64,000 bases of DNA from Phycisphaerales bacterium (GTDB lineage Bacteria > Planctomycetota > Phycisphaerae > Phycisphaerales > UBA1924): the NCBI GenBank assembly GCA_030149165.1, contig JASBRY010000009.1:372001-436000 (forward strand), written 5' to 3'. Position 1 is the first letter of the stretch; each line of letters starts with the position of its first letter. The notes beneath the pieces were generated by a model. The model searched no databases. It was not told the origin of the DNA and saw nothing but the letters and a program-made list of their open reading frames with translations. The position numbers were made by a program, and so were the translations under genes. This document shows positions 35,009 to 44,857 of this stretch, piece by piece.

Positions 35009-37287
35009 TCAATACAACACTCCTTTCCAGCATGCTCGCACTCGCACCCGACGCACACGCCGGAGGTGCTCACGCACCAGCAACGAGCGAAGTCGCAAGC
35101 GGTCCGAGCTGGATCCTCCTCATCGTCGCGCTGCCGATGGTCACCACGATCCTCTGCGGCATCTACGCGATGATCGGAAACAAATCCAAACTCCCCGCAT
35201 GGACCACCGTCGTAGGAGCCGGAATCGCATTCCTCTGCACCGTCGCAATGTACCTCTCCTTCGACGGTACCCCCTACACCGTTCACGCGTTTGATTGGAT
35301 TCAGGTTCACTTCTCTTCGGAGGGGGGCGACAAGTCGATGATCGCGAACTTCTCGTTCTACATCGATACGCTCACAATCTACTGGATGCTCTTCGTCACC
35401 GGACTCGCGACGCTCATTGCTCTTTATGCATCCGAATACATGTCCCACGACATCGGGACAAGCTACTGCCGATTCTTCGGAGCGTTTGGTCTCTTCGTTT
35501 TCTCCATGGCGTGCCTCGTCATGGGAGATAACCTGCTCATGCTCTACCTCGGATGGGAAGGCGTGGGTCTCTGCTCGTACCTGCTCATCGGATACTTCTA
35601 CAAGAAACCAGAAGCCGTCGCAGCCGCCAAGAAAGCGTTCATCGTCAACCGCATCGGTGACCTCGGACTCGCGCTCGGCGTCTACCTCACCTTCGTCCAC
35701 TTCGGATCACTCGAGTACGCCGTGCTCTTCAACGATCCGACCCTGCTCGGATATGTCGAGTCCGCGAAGGTGGGAGACTTCTCCGCGATCCCCGCGATGG
35801 CCCAGTGGATCCCGCTACTCTTCATGATCGGCGCATTTGGTAAGTCCGCTCAGTTCCCGCTCTATGTCTGGCTCCCCGACGCGATGGAAGGCCCAACCCC
35901 AGTCTCCGCGCTCATCCACGCCGCGACGATGGTCACCGCTGGTGTCTATCTGATCGCTCGCACCTACCCAATGTTCCTCGCATCGGAGCACGCGCTCCCG
36001 ATCGTCGCTTGGATCGGAACGATCACCGCACTGCTCGCCGCGACCATCGGTATGGCGCAGTTCGATATCAAGCGCATCATGGCGTATTCCACCGTCTCCC
36101 AACTCGGATACATGTTTGCCGGACTCGGAGTGCTGACACCAACTGGTGGCGCGTACCATGTGCTCACCCACGCGTTCTTCAAAGCGCTCCTCTTCCTCTG
36201 CTGCGGTGCCGTCATGCACGGCTTCGCCGGACAGCTCGATCTCCGCAAACTCTCAGGTCTTCGTCAAGTCAAGGGATGGGGCATCGTCTCGCTCGGCATG
36301 TTCATCGGATGCATCAACCTTGCAGGTGTCCCCTTCACCGCAGGATACTTCTCGAAGGACACCATCCTCGCTGAAGCGTTCGTGACTCCGGGATACGCGA
36401 TGATCGGATGGATCCTGCTCATCACCGCCGGACTCACCGCGTACTACACCTTCCGCGTCTTCTTCCGCGTCTTCATGGGACCCGTTGAGTATCACCCTGG
36501 TGATGAACTCCACGATCACGACCACGATGATCACGGCGAAGCAAACCACCACGACGCCGGACAACACGGCGATCACCACGCGGACCACTTCCACCCACAC
36601 GCACCAGGTTGGGCAATCAACACCGTGCTCGTGGTCCTCACCGTCTGCTCGATCTTCGCCTCAGGGCTGTACATCGTCGGCGGAAACAAAGACGCGCACA
36701 CCAAGCACTACGCTGACACCATGGTCTCCGCATCAACCGCGTCCTACCACTCCAACTACGGCTCCCACGCCTTCGAGTACTACGAAAAAGATCCAGAGCA
36801 CTACCCAGTTCCAGGTATTGGTCCTCGCGGAACCATCGAGCAACCACTCGAGATGCCACTCGTCGGAGGCGATCCGCACAAGATGATGTACTACATCTCA
36901 GGCGTCATCGGTGTCATCGGTATCGCCCTCGCATGGTTCCTCCACCTCTTCGGACGCACCAACGCCGCCGAGTGCAAGATGGACCCAATCGCACGCATGT
37001 TCGGACCGATCCCCAAGCTTGCAGAGAACAAGTGGTATGTGGATGAGATCTACTGGGCAATCCTCGTGACCCCGCTCCGCATCGGATCACACATCCTCCA
37101 CTGGATCGACAAACTCTTCGTTGACGGCATCGTCAATGTCTTCGGATTCCTCCCACGACTCCTCGCGTGGATCCTGCGTCCATCGCAATCAGGTGTACTC
37201 CAGGGATACGCCGTCTCCATGGCCGGCGGGATCGCACTGCTCCTCCTCACCGTGTTCGTGATTATTCTGCAAGGAGGCGCCTCATGA
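35005..37287 (+). CDS. nuoL: NADH-quinone oxidoreductase subunit L, with His-rich insertion
   Basis: 760 residues from a GTG that overlaps the nuoK stop. This is the distal proton-pumping, antiporter-like subunit with the long lateral helix. MLYLGWEGVGLCSYLLIGYF and PTPVSALIHAATMVTAGVYL are the core motifs. Family members usually have ~610-650 residues. The excess lies near residues 495-600: a stretch (~495-533) with 13 His in about 40 residues, rich in Asp, followed by a ~70-residue extracytoplasmic-looking segment (YHSNYGSHAFEYYEKDPEHY) before helices resume. A metal-binding role is possible but unproven. It overlaps nuoM (ATGA). Confidence 0.95.
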   Translation: MINTTLLSSMLALAPDAHAGGAHAPATSEVASGPSWILLIVALPMVTTILCGIYAMIGNKSKLPAWTTVVGAGIAFLCTVAMYLSFDGTPYTVHAFDWIQVHFSSEGGDKSMIANFSFYIDTLTIYWMLFVTGLATLIALYASEYMSHDIGTSYCRFFGAFGLFVFSMACLVMGDNLLMLYLGWEGVGLCSYLLIGYFYKKPEAVAAAKKAFIVNRIGDLGLALGVYLTFVHFGSLEYAVLFNDPTLLGYVESAKVGDFSAIPAMAQWIPLLFMIGAFGKSAQFPLYVWLPDAMEGPTPVSALIHAATMVTAGVYLIARTYPMFLASEHALPIVAWIGTITALLAATIGMAQFDIKRIMAYSTVSQLGYMFAGLGVLTPTGGAYHVLTHAFFKALLFLCCGAVMHGFAGQLDLRKLSGLRQVKGWGIVSLGMFIGCINLAGVPFTAGYFSKDTILAEAFVTPGYAMIGWILLITAGLTAYYTFRVFFRVFMGPVEYHPGDELHDHDHDDHGEANHHDAGQHGDHHADHFHPHAPGWAINTVLVVLTVCSIFASGLYIVGGNKDAHTKHYADTMVSASTASYHSNYGSHAFEYYEKDPEHYPVPGIGPRGTIEQPLEMPLVGGDPHKMMYYISGVIGVIGIALAWFLHLFGRTNAAECKMDPIARMFGPIPKLAENKWYVDEIYWAILVTPLRIGSHILHWIDKLFVDGIVNVFGFLPRLLAWILRPSQSGVLQGYAVSMAGGIALLLLTVFVIILQGGAS

Positions 37288-38909
37288 GCCCGATCTGGAC
37301 CATCCTGCTCATCGTCATCCCGCTGCTCGGCGCCCTGCTCGTCGCGTTCGATCGCGAAGAAGGCGCATACCAGTCCGCGATGCGCACCATGCTCTTCACG
37401 CTCATCCCCGGCCTCTTCATGCTCTACCAGTTCGATTACACGATGGGATCAGAGTACCAAGGCGCCGCGAGCATCAACTGGATCAGCGACCTCGGACTCA
37501 AACTCTCCATCGGGACCGACGCGATCGCACTCCTGCTCATCGCGCTCACAGTCTTGCTCGGACCGATCGTCGTCGCGGCATCCAAAACAGCAATCACCGA
37601 GGACCGCCGCAAGTACTACGCGTGGTTGCTCGTGCTCCAATCCGCGATGGTGGGGGTCTTCGCCGCTCGTGATTTGATGCTCTTCTACATCTGCTTCGAG
37701 TTCACGCTGCTCCCGATGTTCGTGCTGATCCGCTGCTACGGCTCAACCAACCGAGTCGCCGCATCAACCAAGTTCTTCCTCTACACCTTCACGGGATCCA
37801 TGATGACCCTCGCAGGTCTCATGTATGTCGTCTACTTCGTCGCCCAAGAGACCGGCATCTGGACACTCGACATCGCAATGATCACCTCGATCGCACCACG
37901 CATGCCGCTCGACCACCAAGCGTGGGTCCTCTTCGCGATGCTCGCCGGATTCGCCGTCAAGGTCCCACTCTTCCCAGTCCATACCTGGTTGCCACTGGCC
38001 CACACCGAAGCACCGACCGCCGGATCAGTGATCCTTGCAGGTGTGCTCCTCAAACTCGGTACCTACGGCCTCCTCCGCTTTGCGATCCCCATCACCCCAG
38101 CCGCATTCATCGAATACGCACCATTCATCGCGACCCTCTCCGTCATCGGAATCATCTACGCCGGTCTGATCTGCTGGGTCCAAGAAGACATCAAGAAGCT
38201 CGTTGCGTACTCCTCCGTCTCCCACCTCGGATTCTGTGTCCTCGGACTCGCGGCACTTAATGTGTCGGGACTCTCCGGATCAGTCCTCTACATGCTCAGC
38301 CACGGCCTCTCCACCGGCGGACTGTTCTTGATGATCGGATTCATGTACGAGCGCTACCACACACGCGACATGCGACAAGTCGGAGGACTCGCATCCAAGA
38401 TGCCCGTCTGGTCCTTCTTCATGGTCTTCTTCGCGATGGCCTCCGTCGGACTCCCAGGTCTCAACGGCTTCCCATCCGAAGTCCTCTGCCTGATCGCCGC
38501 GTTCCAATCCGATGCCGCATGGACCGCCGCACACGAAGCCGGCGCGTGGGGCACAACACTCGGACCATGGTTCGCCGTGTTCGCAGGAACAGGCATGGTC
38601 ATCGCCGCGATGTACCTCCTCTACATGGTCGGGAAGATCTGCTTCGGCGCATACCGCGAACCAGAAGGACACCACGCACACGAGGTGCTCCCAACCGATC
38701 TCTCACGCCGTGAGATCTGGACCCTGATCCCGCTCGCCGTGGGATGTCTCGTCTTCGGACTCCGCCCAGTCTACCTGCTCGACGCCGTCAGCGATCCGAT
38801 CAACGACACCGTCATCGCCGCGTATGAAAACCAGCATCACGAACTGCACATTGAAACCAATGAAGAGCACGCGATGACCGAACACTCCACATCGGAGCAG
38901 CACCCATGA
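37284..38909 (+). CDS. nuoM: NADH-quinone oxidoreductase subunit M
   Basis: 541 residues. A proton-pumping antiporter-like subunit of complex I. The antiporter core includes FYICFEFTLLPMFVLI with the conserved Glu, and TWLPLAHTEAPTAGSVILAG with the Lys/His path of the middle helices. About 14 transmembrane helices are visible. The ATG at 37284 sits inside the nuoL stop (ATGA) and follows aaggagg by six bases. The last ~27 residues form a hydrophilic tail with six His and many Glu/Thr, not common in NuoM. Next is nuoN, which overlaps by four bases. Confidence 0.95.
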   Translation: MSPIWTILLIVIPLLGALLVAFDREEGAYQSAMRTMLFTLIPGLFMLYQFDYTMGSEYQGAASINWISDLGLKLSIGTDAIALLLIALTVLLGPIVVAASKTAITEDRRKYYAWLLVLQSAMVGVFAARDLMLFYICFEFTLLPMFVLIRCYGSTNRVAASTKFFLYTFTGSMMTLAGLMYVVYFVAQETGIWTLDIAMITSIAPRMPLDHQAWVLFAMLAGFAVKVPLFPVHTWLPLAHTEAPTAGSVILAGVLLKLGTYGLLRFAIPITPAAFIEYAPFIATLSVIGIIYAGLICWVQEDIKKLVAYSSVSHLGFCVLGLAALNVSGLSGSVLYMLSHGLSTGGLFLMIGFMYERYHTRDMRQVGGLASKMPVWSFFMVFFAMASVGLPGLNGFPSEVLCLIAAFQSDAAWTAAHEAGAWGTTLGPWFAVFAGTGMVIAAMYLLYMVGKICFGAYREPEGHHAHEVLPTDLSRREIWTLIPLAVGCLVFGLRPVYLLDAVSDPINDTVIAAYENQHHELHIETNEEHAMTEHSTSEQHP

Positions 38910-40510
38910 TCGAGAAGCTCTCCTTCATCATCCCGGAACTGATCCTTTTCATCGCGACCTGCATGGTCATGGTGACCGGTCAATGGCCCGTCCGCGCGAT
39001 CCGTCAGTTCACCCCGTGGATCGCCGCCGTCGCGCTCGTCGCCGCTGGAATGATCGCAACGATGACCCCATCAGATCCAAACGCGCTCTTCCCCAACATG
39101 ATCCCATACGCGAAGTTCATCATCGCGTTCGTGGGATTGATCCTCCTCGTCAACCTGACAGGCACCGTCGACCGCGATCTTGAGGACGATGTCGACAAGG
39201 GCAAGCCCTTCCTCCCGCTCCGCTCAACCGGCGCCGAGTTCTACGCGTTCTTCCTCTTCTCACTCACCGGATTGATGCTCACCGCATCCGCCGATGACTT
39301 GATCTGGTTGTTCCTCGCCCTCGAGCTCACCTCACTCCCGACCTACATCATGGTCGCGATCTCGACCCACAAGAACGCATCGCGTGAAGCTGCGGTCAAA
39401 TACTTCTTCCTCGGCGCTCTGGGCGCCGCGATCTTCCTCTACGGCTTCGCGCTCATCTACGGCGCCGCAGGGTCCACCAACCTCGCGCAGATCGCCGAAC
39501 ACTTCGCCCACAACGACCTCGGAACCCTCGGACTCGCCGGGATTCTCCTGTCGCTCATGGGGCTGAGCTTCAAGATCGCCGCGATCCCGATGCACTTCTA
39601 CACCCCCGATGTCTACCAAGGCGCCGCCGCTCCAGTCAGCGCGATGCTCGCGTTCGTTCCCAAAGCCGCTGGATTCCTCGCGATCATCGCGATCGTCGCC
39701 ACCGTCGGATGGAACGAATACGGACGCCTCCCAACCACCGTCGAATCCCTCATCTGGATCATGGCGTGCATCACCATGTTCGTCGGGAACACCCTCGCGC
39801 TGCTCCAGAACTCCGTCAAGCGCATGCTCGCGTACTCCTCCATCGCACACTCCGGATACATGCTTGTCGGTGTCCTCGCCGGACCAGGACACGCCGGAGC
39901 ACCCTTCTACCGCAACGGCATCGCCGCGATTCTCTTCTACCTCCTCTGCTACGGCGTCATGACCATCGGAGTCTTCGCCGTCCTCGGAGCGATCGAAAAG
40001 AAAGATCGCGAAGGCAATCCAGAAGAAGCCGACGACATCGAAGACCTGCGTGGACTCTGCAAGACCCACCCAGTGCTCGGATGGACCGTTGTCATCTGTG
40101 CCCTCTCCATGCTCGGATTCCCGCCGCTCCTCGGATTCGTTGGGAAGCTCGGACTCTTCGCCGCAGGCGTCAGCGCCAAGCAGATCCCAATCGTCATTGT
40201 GCTTGGGATCAACTCCGCGATCGCCGCGGTCTACTACCTCCGCCTCGTCGCCGTCGCGTACCTTGACAAGGGTGATCGTCCTCAGCAAGCCGTGAATCTC
40301 TCGCCATACATGTCCCGCCGTCTCGCCGGCGCATGTTCCGCGATCGGGGTCATCGCACTGCTTGTCATCGCCCAGCCGCTCGTCGATGCCGCACTCACTG
40401 CCGCGAAGTTCAACGGCCCATCACGCATCGACCACAACCAAGCGGACCATGAACTCGAATCCGACGAACACGCCTCCGTATTCGTTAGCGACCCCGCGCA
40501 CGAAGAATGA
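38906..40510 (+). CDS. nuoN: NADH-quinone oxidoreductase subunit N
   Basis: 534 residues. The third antiporter-like subunit, next to NuoK in the membrane arm. FLALELTSLPTYIMVAI with the conserved Glu, PMHFYTPDVYQGAAAPVSA and the YSSIAHSGYMLVGVLAG helix are family motifs. The N-terminal helices are complete. A loop between ~85 and 105 is acidic (VDRDLEDDVDKGK). The C-terminal ~30 residues are hydrophilic with four His. The ATG overlaps the nuoM stop, and its own stop overlaps the TerC gene start, so this is one coupled translation unit. Confidence 0.95.
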   Translation: MIEKLSFIIPELILFIATCMVMVTGQWPVRAIRQFTPWIAAVALVAAGMIATMTPSDPNALFPNMIPYAKFIIAFVGLILLVNLTGTVDRDLEDDVDKGKPFLPLRSTGAEFYAFFLFSLTGLMLTASADDLIWLFLALELTSLPTYIMVAISTHKNASREAAVKYFFLGALGAAIFLYGFALIYGAAGSTNLAQIAEHFAHNDLGTLGLAGILLSLMGLSFKIAAIPMHFYTPDVYQGAAAPVSAMLAFVPKAAGFLAIIAIVATVGWNEYGRLPTTVESLIWIMACITMFVGNTLALLQNSVKRMLAYSSIAHSGYMLVGVLAGPGHAGAPFYRNGIAAILFYLLCYGVMTIGVFAVLGAIEKKDREGNPEEADDIEDLRGLCKTHPVLGWTVVICALSMLGFPPLLGFVGKLGLFAAGVSAKQIPIVIVLGINSAIAAVYYLRLVAVAYLDKGDRPQQAVNLSPYMSRRLAGACSAIGVIALLVIAQPLVDAALTAAKFNGPSRIDHNQADHELESDEHASVFVSDPAHEE

Positions 40511-41358
40511 TCAACAGCGCCCTGCCAATCCTCACCCTCGCGTCTGATCCGATCGCTTCAGCGACGCCGGAACAAGTCGCGTTCTTCTCCGCCGCCGGAT
40601 TGATCGCGCTGCTGACCCTCACCGTCCTCGAGGTTGTGCTCGGCATCGACAATGTCGTCTTCATCGCGATCCTTGCCGACAAACTCCCCAAAGAGAAGCA
40701 AGCCCGAGTGCGCACCATTGGTCTGCTCCTCGCGATGGTCATGCGATTGATCCTCCTCGGACTCGCATACTGGATCGTCAAGCTCACCGAACCCTGGTTC
40801 CACCTCTTCGATCGACCATTCTCCGGAAAGTCGCTCCTCATGCTGGGTGGAGGACTGTTCCTCATCTTCAAAGCCGTCCTCGAACTCCATCACCTCGTCG
40901 AGGGTGATCCAGAGCACAAGAACGATCCGCACACACGACCAGGACTCAAGAAAGCCGCGACCAGCGTCACGCAGGTCATCATCCAGATCCTCCTGCTCGA
41001 CCTTGTCTTCTCGCTCGACTCTGTCATCACCGCCGTTGGGATGACCTCCAACTACTACATCATGGCGACCGCCGTCATCATCGCGATCATGGTCATGATC
41101 GCATTCGCGTCACCGATCGCCAACTTCGTCAACAAGCATCCTTCGATGAAAAACCTCGCTCTCGCGTTCCTGGTCCTCATCGGAGTCCTCCTCGTCGCGG
41201 AGGGAATCGGTGAGCACTTCAACCGAGGATACATCTACTTCGCGATCGTCTTCGCCTTCGTGCTCGAACTGATCAACATGCAGACCGACAAGCATCAAGC
41301 ACGCAAAGCCAAGAAGCAAGCCGCAAAGGTAAAGCAGCCCGCAGAGCACGACGGATGA
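40507..41358 (+). CDS. TerC family integral membrane protein
   Basis: 283 residues with about seven transmembrane helices. LEVVLGIDNVVFIAIL and VFSLDSVITAVGM are the two conserved acidic membrane motifs of TerC, named after tellurite resistance but now seen mainly as a manganese/metal-exit or membrane-protein-related family. The cytoplasmic loop (HHLVEGDPEHKNDPHTRP) is His-rich. The ATG overlaps the nuoN stop by four bases, so it is translated from the nuo mRNA. No other ter genes are present, so tellurite resistance is not implied. The tail is Lys/Gln-rich and basic. Confidence 0.9.
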   Translation: MINSALPILTLASDPIASATPEQVAFFSAAGLIALLTLTVLEVVLGIDNVVFIAILADKLPKEKQARVRTIGLLLAMVMRLILLGLAYWIVKLTEPWFHLFDRPFSGKSLLMLGGGLFLIFKAVLELHHLVEGDPEHKNDPHTRPGLKKAATSVTQVIIQILLLDLVFSLDSVITAVGMTSNYYIMATAVIIAIMVMIAFASPIANFVNKHPSMKNLALAFLVLIGVLLVAEGIGEHFNRGYIYFAIVFAFVLELINMQTDKHQARKAKKQAAKVKQPAEHDG

Positions 41359-41446
41359 TCGTCGGCGCACATCACATCGGACGCTGCTATCAACGCCGGC
41401 GCTTAAGCAACCACGCTCGTCTCTTCAATCACTCGAAACACCGATC

Positions 41447-42385
41447 ATGAGCGATCGTCCAACCATCACTGTTTATATCCCGTCATACAACCAGCGGGAT
41501 CTGCTCGCCCAGACCATTGAGTCCGTGCTCTCGCAAACCCGCCAACCAGATCAGATCCTCATCATCGACGACGCTTCCGCCGACGGCTCACAAGATCTGA
41601 TCCGCCAATACGCCGACCGCTATCCCGAACTCATCGAACCAATACTCAAGGACAACAACAGCGGGATCAGCACTGTCCGATTCCTCGCGATCCAGCACAC
41701 CAAGTGTGATCTCGTCACCTATGTCGACGGCGATGACACTTTCGCTCCACGCAAACTGGAACTCGAAGAGCAAGCCCTACTCGATAACCCCGATGCGGGA
41801 TTCGCATATACCAACTTCATCTTCACCGATGAGCACGCAAATCCTCTGCACGAATGGGATACCACCAACAATCTCCCGTCAGGTGACCTCTGCACCAAGG
41901 TCCTCCTCCGAGATTTCCCAAAGGGATGTTTGTACAGAAGCGAACTTATCCGCACCGATATCGTCCGCGCCGTTGGGAGTTACCGACCTCTTCAAACCCT
42001 GTACGAAGACTTCGATATCAAGATCCGCCTCTCGGCTCATGCCCACGCCGTTGCGATCAACGAACCGCTCCAGACATACCGTCTCCAATCAACGGGAGTC
42101 TCAAGTCCAAAGTTCGCGATCCATGCAGATGCCTACGAGCAGGTCTTCATAAACAACGCTTCCATCGTAGAGCGATGCGATGAACAGACCAAGCGTGCCA
42201 TCAAGCGCTTCCTTTCCAACGCCTCATGGCGGGTAGTCCGTGAATGCGCCAGACGCGAGCATCCCCTCACACGCGAGTCCCTCAAAGCCTACACCCAAAG
42301 AGCAATCCAACACCATCCATCGTCAATCCTTGTACCCAGAAACCTCTCAAGATTGACACGCGCGTGGTTCAGAGCGCAGCGTTGA
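41447..42385 (+). CDS. Family 2 glycosyltransferase
   Basis: 312 residues. The GT-A fold begins TVYIPSYNQRDLLAQTIES; DQILIIDDASADGSQDLI is the nucleotide-sugar-binding Asp motif and the TYVDGDDTFAPRK segment holds a DxD-like metal site. The second half has LYEDFDIKIRLSAH, the usual acceptor-side acidic motif, and no transmembrane helices, so it is a soluble or peripheral enzyme. Typical partners make capsule, lipopolysaccharide or glycoprotein. It starts 88 bases after the TerC gene and stops 9 bases before the convergent GNAT gene. Acceptor and donor are unknown. Confidence 0.88.
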   Translation: MSDRPTITVYIPSYNQRDLLAQTIESVLSQTRQPDQILIIDDASADGSQDLIRQYADRYPELIEPILKDNNSGISTVRFLAIQHTKCDLVTYVDGDDTFAPRKLELEEQALLDNPDAGFAYTNFIFTDEHANPLHEWDTTNNLPSGDLCTKVLLRDFPKGCLYRSELIRTDIVRAVGSYRPLQTLYEDFDIKIRLSAHAHAVAINEPLQTYRLQSTGVSSPKFAIHADAYEQVFINNASIVERCDEQTKRAIKRFLSNASWRVVRECARREHPLTRESLKAYTQRAIQHHPSSILVPRNLSRLTRAWFRAQR

Positions 42386-42394
42386 AACTAGGTA

Positions 42395-42856
42395 TCAATT
42401 GATCTGCCGGACCATCACTTTGTGCGGCCCGATCCCCTCGATCTCAAACTCATCGCTCACAATCTCAAACCCATACCGCTCATAAAACCCATACGCGACC
42501 TTGCGAGCATTGCACCAGAACGGAATACGAGCAATGCCAAGCGCGTGCTGCATCCCAAACTCAAGCACCTTCCCGCCGCACCCACTCCCACGCTGATCCG
42601 GATGTGACGCCATCGATCGGATCCGCCACGCATCTTCTCCGCCGCCTACAACGCTATCAGGAATCGGATCACGCAGCACCGACATAATCGCGACGATCCG
42701 ATCATCAACCTTGTACCCCACATGAAATGTGCCAACCGCATGGTCATAGTCCGCCCCAACCTCATCAACACTTAGATAAGGCCGCAGCACCATCTGCCGC
42801 AGCGGATACGCCTCATGCGCATGGATCAGTACCGACTCTCCAACAGCCTCACTCAT
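42395..42856 (-). CDS. GNAT family N-acetyltransferase
   Basis: 153 residues. A GNAT fold that transfers an acetyl group from acetyl-CoA. IRSMASHPDQRGSGCGGKVL is the acetyl-CoA pyrophosphate loop (R/QxxGxG/A), and the C-terminal ARKVAYGFYERYGFEIV is the classic last helix-strand. The acceptor is unknown. The ATG at 42856 is used; a TTG at 42862 is adjacent. Its first codons overlap the end of recQ by eight bases, so the two are probably co-transcribed and coupled, though no functional relation is evident. Confidence 0.88.
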   Translation of the reverse strand: MSEAVGESVLIHAHEAYPLRQMVLRPYLSVDEVGADYDHAVGTFHVGYKVDDRIVAIMSVLRDPIPDSVVGGGEDAWRIRSMASHPDQRGSGCGGKVLEFGMQHALGIARIPFWCNARKVAYGFYERYGFEIVSDEFEIEGIGPHKVMVRQIN

Positions 42857-44732
42857 CAGCAAGCGCCTCTAAAAACACATCCCCGAACGAATCAAGCTTC
42901 GCCTGCCCGATCCCCTTGACGCGAAGCATCTCTTTGCGATTTGTTGGACGATCCCGCACCAGCGCCCGAAGCGTCGCATCTGAGAACACCACATAAGGCG
43001 GCACCCCGCGCTCCTGCGCAATACTCGTCCGCAGATTCCGCAATCGCTCAAAGACCACGCGTTCATCGACATCCAGCACCACCGCTTCACGCCCCGACTT
43101 GCGTCCCCGCACACGTTCTTTGCTCGCTGAACCCGTTCCGAGCGGATTGCTCAGCACAATGTCCTCGGCGCCCCTCATGACCGACACGCCGCACTCCCCG
43201 AACCGCAGCGTCTCAAACCGCTCCTCAACCACCCGCTCCAGCGCGCCCTTGGAGATCAGTTGATCAAGATACATCCCGAGCTGCGCCTTGGAATACCCCG
43301 CAAGCAATCCATGCACGCTCAACTCATCATGCCCGCGCGTAGTGACTCTCTCTCCCTTGCTGCCGCGCACCACATCACAGACGTGGGCCGCCCCGTACTT
43401 CTGCCCCGTTCGCGCTACCGCCGACATGAGCACCTGGGCTACCTTCACCGATTCACGATCAATCTCTGTCTCCCCAAGACAGATATCGCACGCCCCGCAC
43501 CCATGCTCTTTGTCGATCTCCAGCTCCTGACCAAAGTGCTCGCTCAGCGCTTTGTGCCGACAAGTCATCGATGCGATCAGCGAACGCATCTCTCGGATCA
43601 ATCTCAGCTGCCCCGCCGGATCGGCGCCTGAATCCTCCGCACCGAATCCGATCAACCGCTCCCAGCGCCCCGCATCACTCGGAGAGTACAGCAGCAAACA
43701 CTCCGCGGGCTCGCCGTCTCGCCCCGCGCGTCCCGTCTCTTGTTGATACGCCTCAATACTCTTGGGCATTGTCGCATGCACGACCAAACGCACATTGCTC
43801 CGATCGATCCCCATCCCGAACGCGACCGTTGCGACGACCACATCGAGCGTCTCGTTCAGGAACGCCTGCTCAACGCTCATGCGTTTCTTCTCACTCAGCC
43901 CCGCGTGATACGCATCCGCATCCAAGCCATGCTCGATCAGGTCCTGAGCAAGCTCCTCAGTATCCTTTCGGCTCAAGCAGTACACGATCGTCCCGCCGCT
44001 ATCGCCCGCGCTGCGATGTCTCCGAACCGCTTCTGCGATCTGATCCGCCGTCCGATTCCGCGCCTGCACGCGATAACACAGATTCGGTCGATCAAACTTC
44101 CCGATCAAGACCTCAGGATCACGCAGCCCCAACTGCTCGACAATGTCCTCCTGCACGCGTGGAGTCGCTGTCGCCGTGAACGCCTGCATCCCGATCCCCG
44201 GCGTAACCTTCCGCAGTTCCTTCATTCTCCGGAACTCCGGACGAAAGTCGTGACCCCACTGCGAAATACAGTGCGCCTCATCGATCGCGATCGCCCCCAG
44301 CCGTCCCGCATCATGCAGCTCCGCGAGGATTGCTTTGAAACCCGAAGTCACGAGCCGCTCCGGAGCCGCGAAAATCAAATGGATCGAACCATCAAACGCC
44401 TTGGTGATGATCTCGCGTGCCTCGTCCGCCTCGACCCCAGAGTGCAGCGCCGCGGCTCCGTAGCCATTGAGCTCCAGACCTCGCACCTGGTCCCGCATCA
44501 GCGCGATCAGTGGGGACGCAACCACCGTCAGCTTCCCCGTCACCAATGCCGGGACCTGATAGCACAAGCTCTTTCCGCCACCCGTGGGAAGCACCGTCAG
44601 ACAGTCTCGTCCCTCGACCCCCGCCGCGATCGCACGCTCTTGCATCGGACGCAGCGCGTCGTACCCCCACACGCGGCCGATCGCGTCCAAGATCGCCGGA
44701 TCAGTCGCACTATTCTCCGCAAGCTCACTCAT
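42849..44732 (-). CDS. recQ: ATP-dependent DNA helicase RecQ
   Basis: 627 residues. RecQ unwinds DNA 3'-5' in recombination repair and restart of stalled forks. Walker A is LPTGGGKSLCYQ and the DEAH box is AIDEAHCISQWGHDFRPEF. The zinc-binding site is the CRHK...CGACDIC cluster (~375-410). An RQC winged-helix and the C-terminal HRDC domain (ALVRDRPTNRKEMLRVKGIG) complete the bacterial layout. The N-terminus begins MSELAEN at the ATG 44732; a GTG 21 bases upstream is an alternative. It is longer than typical E. coli RecQ by about 15 residues. Confidence 0.95.
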   Translation of the reverse strand: MSELAENSATDPAILDAIGRVWGYDALRPMQERAIAAGVEGRDCLTVLPTGGGKSLCYQVPALVTGKLTVVASPLIALMRDQVRGLELNGYGAAALHSGVEADEAREIITKAFDGSIHLIFAAPERLVTSGFKAILAELHDAGRLGAIAIDEAHCISQWGHDFRPEFRRMKELRKVTPGIGMQAFTATATPRVQEDIVEQLGLRDPEVLIGKFDRPNLCYRVQARNRTADQIAEAVRRHRSAGDSGGTIVYCLSRKDTEELAQDLIEHGLDADAYHAGLSEKKRMSVEQAFLNETLDVVVATVAFGMGIDRSNVRLVVHATMPKSIEAYQQETGRAGRDGEPAECLLLYSPSDAGRWERLIGFGAEDSGADPAGQLRLIREMRSLIASMTCRHKALSEHFGQELEIDKEHGCGACDICLGETEIDRESVKVAQVLMSAVARTGQKYGAAHVCDVVRGSKGERVTTRGHDELSVHGLLAGYSKAQLGMYLDQLISKGALERVVEERFETLRFGECGVSVMRGAEDIVLSNPLGTGSASKERVRGRKSGREAVVLDVDERVVFERLRNLRTSIAQERGVPPYVVFSDATLRALVRDRPTNRKEMLRVKGIGQAKLDSFGDVFLEALADE

Positions 44733-44800
44733 CGCGACAGTATACAGAACCACTCCGCACCTGTGATATCAAGACGAAGGTAATCTCCGTAAACACGGAC

Positions 44801-44831
44801 AAAAACAAACAAGCGACCCGGAGGTCGCTTG
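44801..44831 (-). terminator. Terminator of the first tandem PEP-CTERM-type gene
   Basis: On the minus strand the perfect 9-bp stem caagcgacc/ggtcgcttg (44810-44818 with 44823-44831) is followed by a T-rich run (complement of aaaaacaaa). It lies 26 bases after the stop codon at 44858. Confidence 0.82.
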
Positions 44832-44857
44832 CTGTTTATGACAAATGTCAATGTCGC

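Noticed and set aside
39332-40288. 318-codon minus-strand frame inside nuoN
   Set aside because: Asp/Glu/Gly/Val-rich reversal of a hydrophobic gene; no family.
40507-41358. Tellurite resistance locus
   Set aside because: Only a TerC family member is present; TerA, B, D, E, Z are missing.
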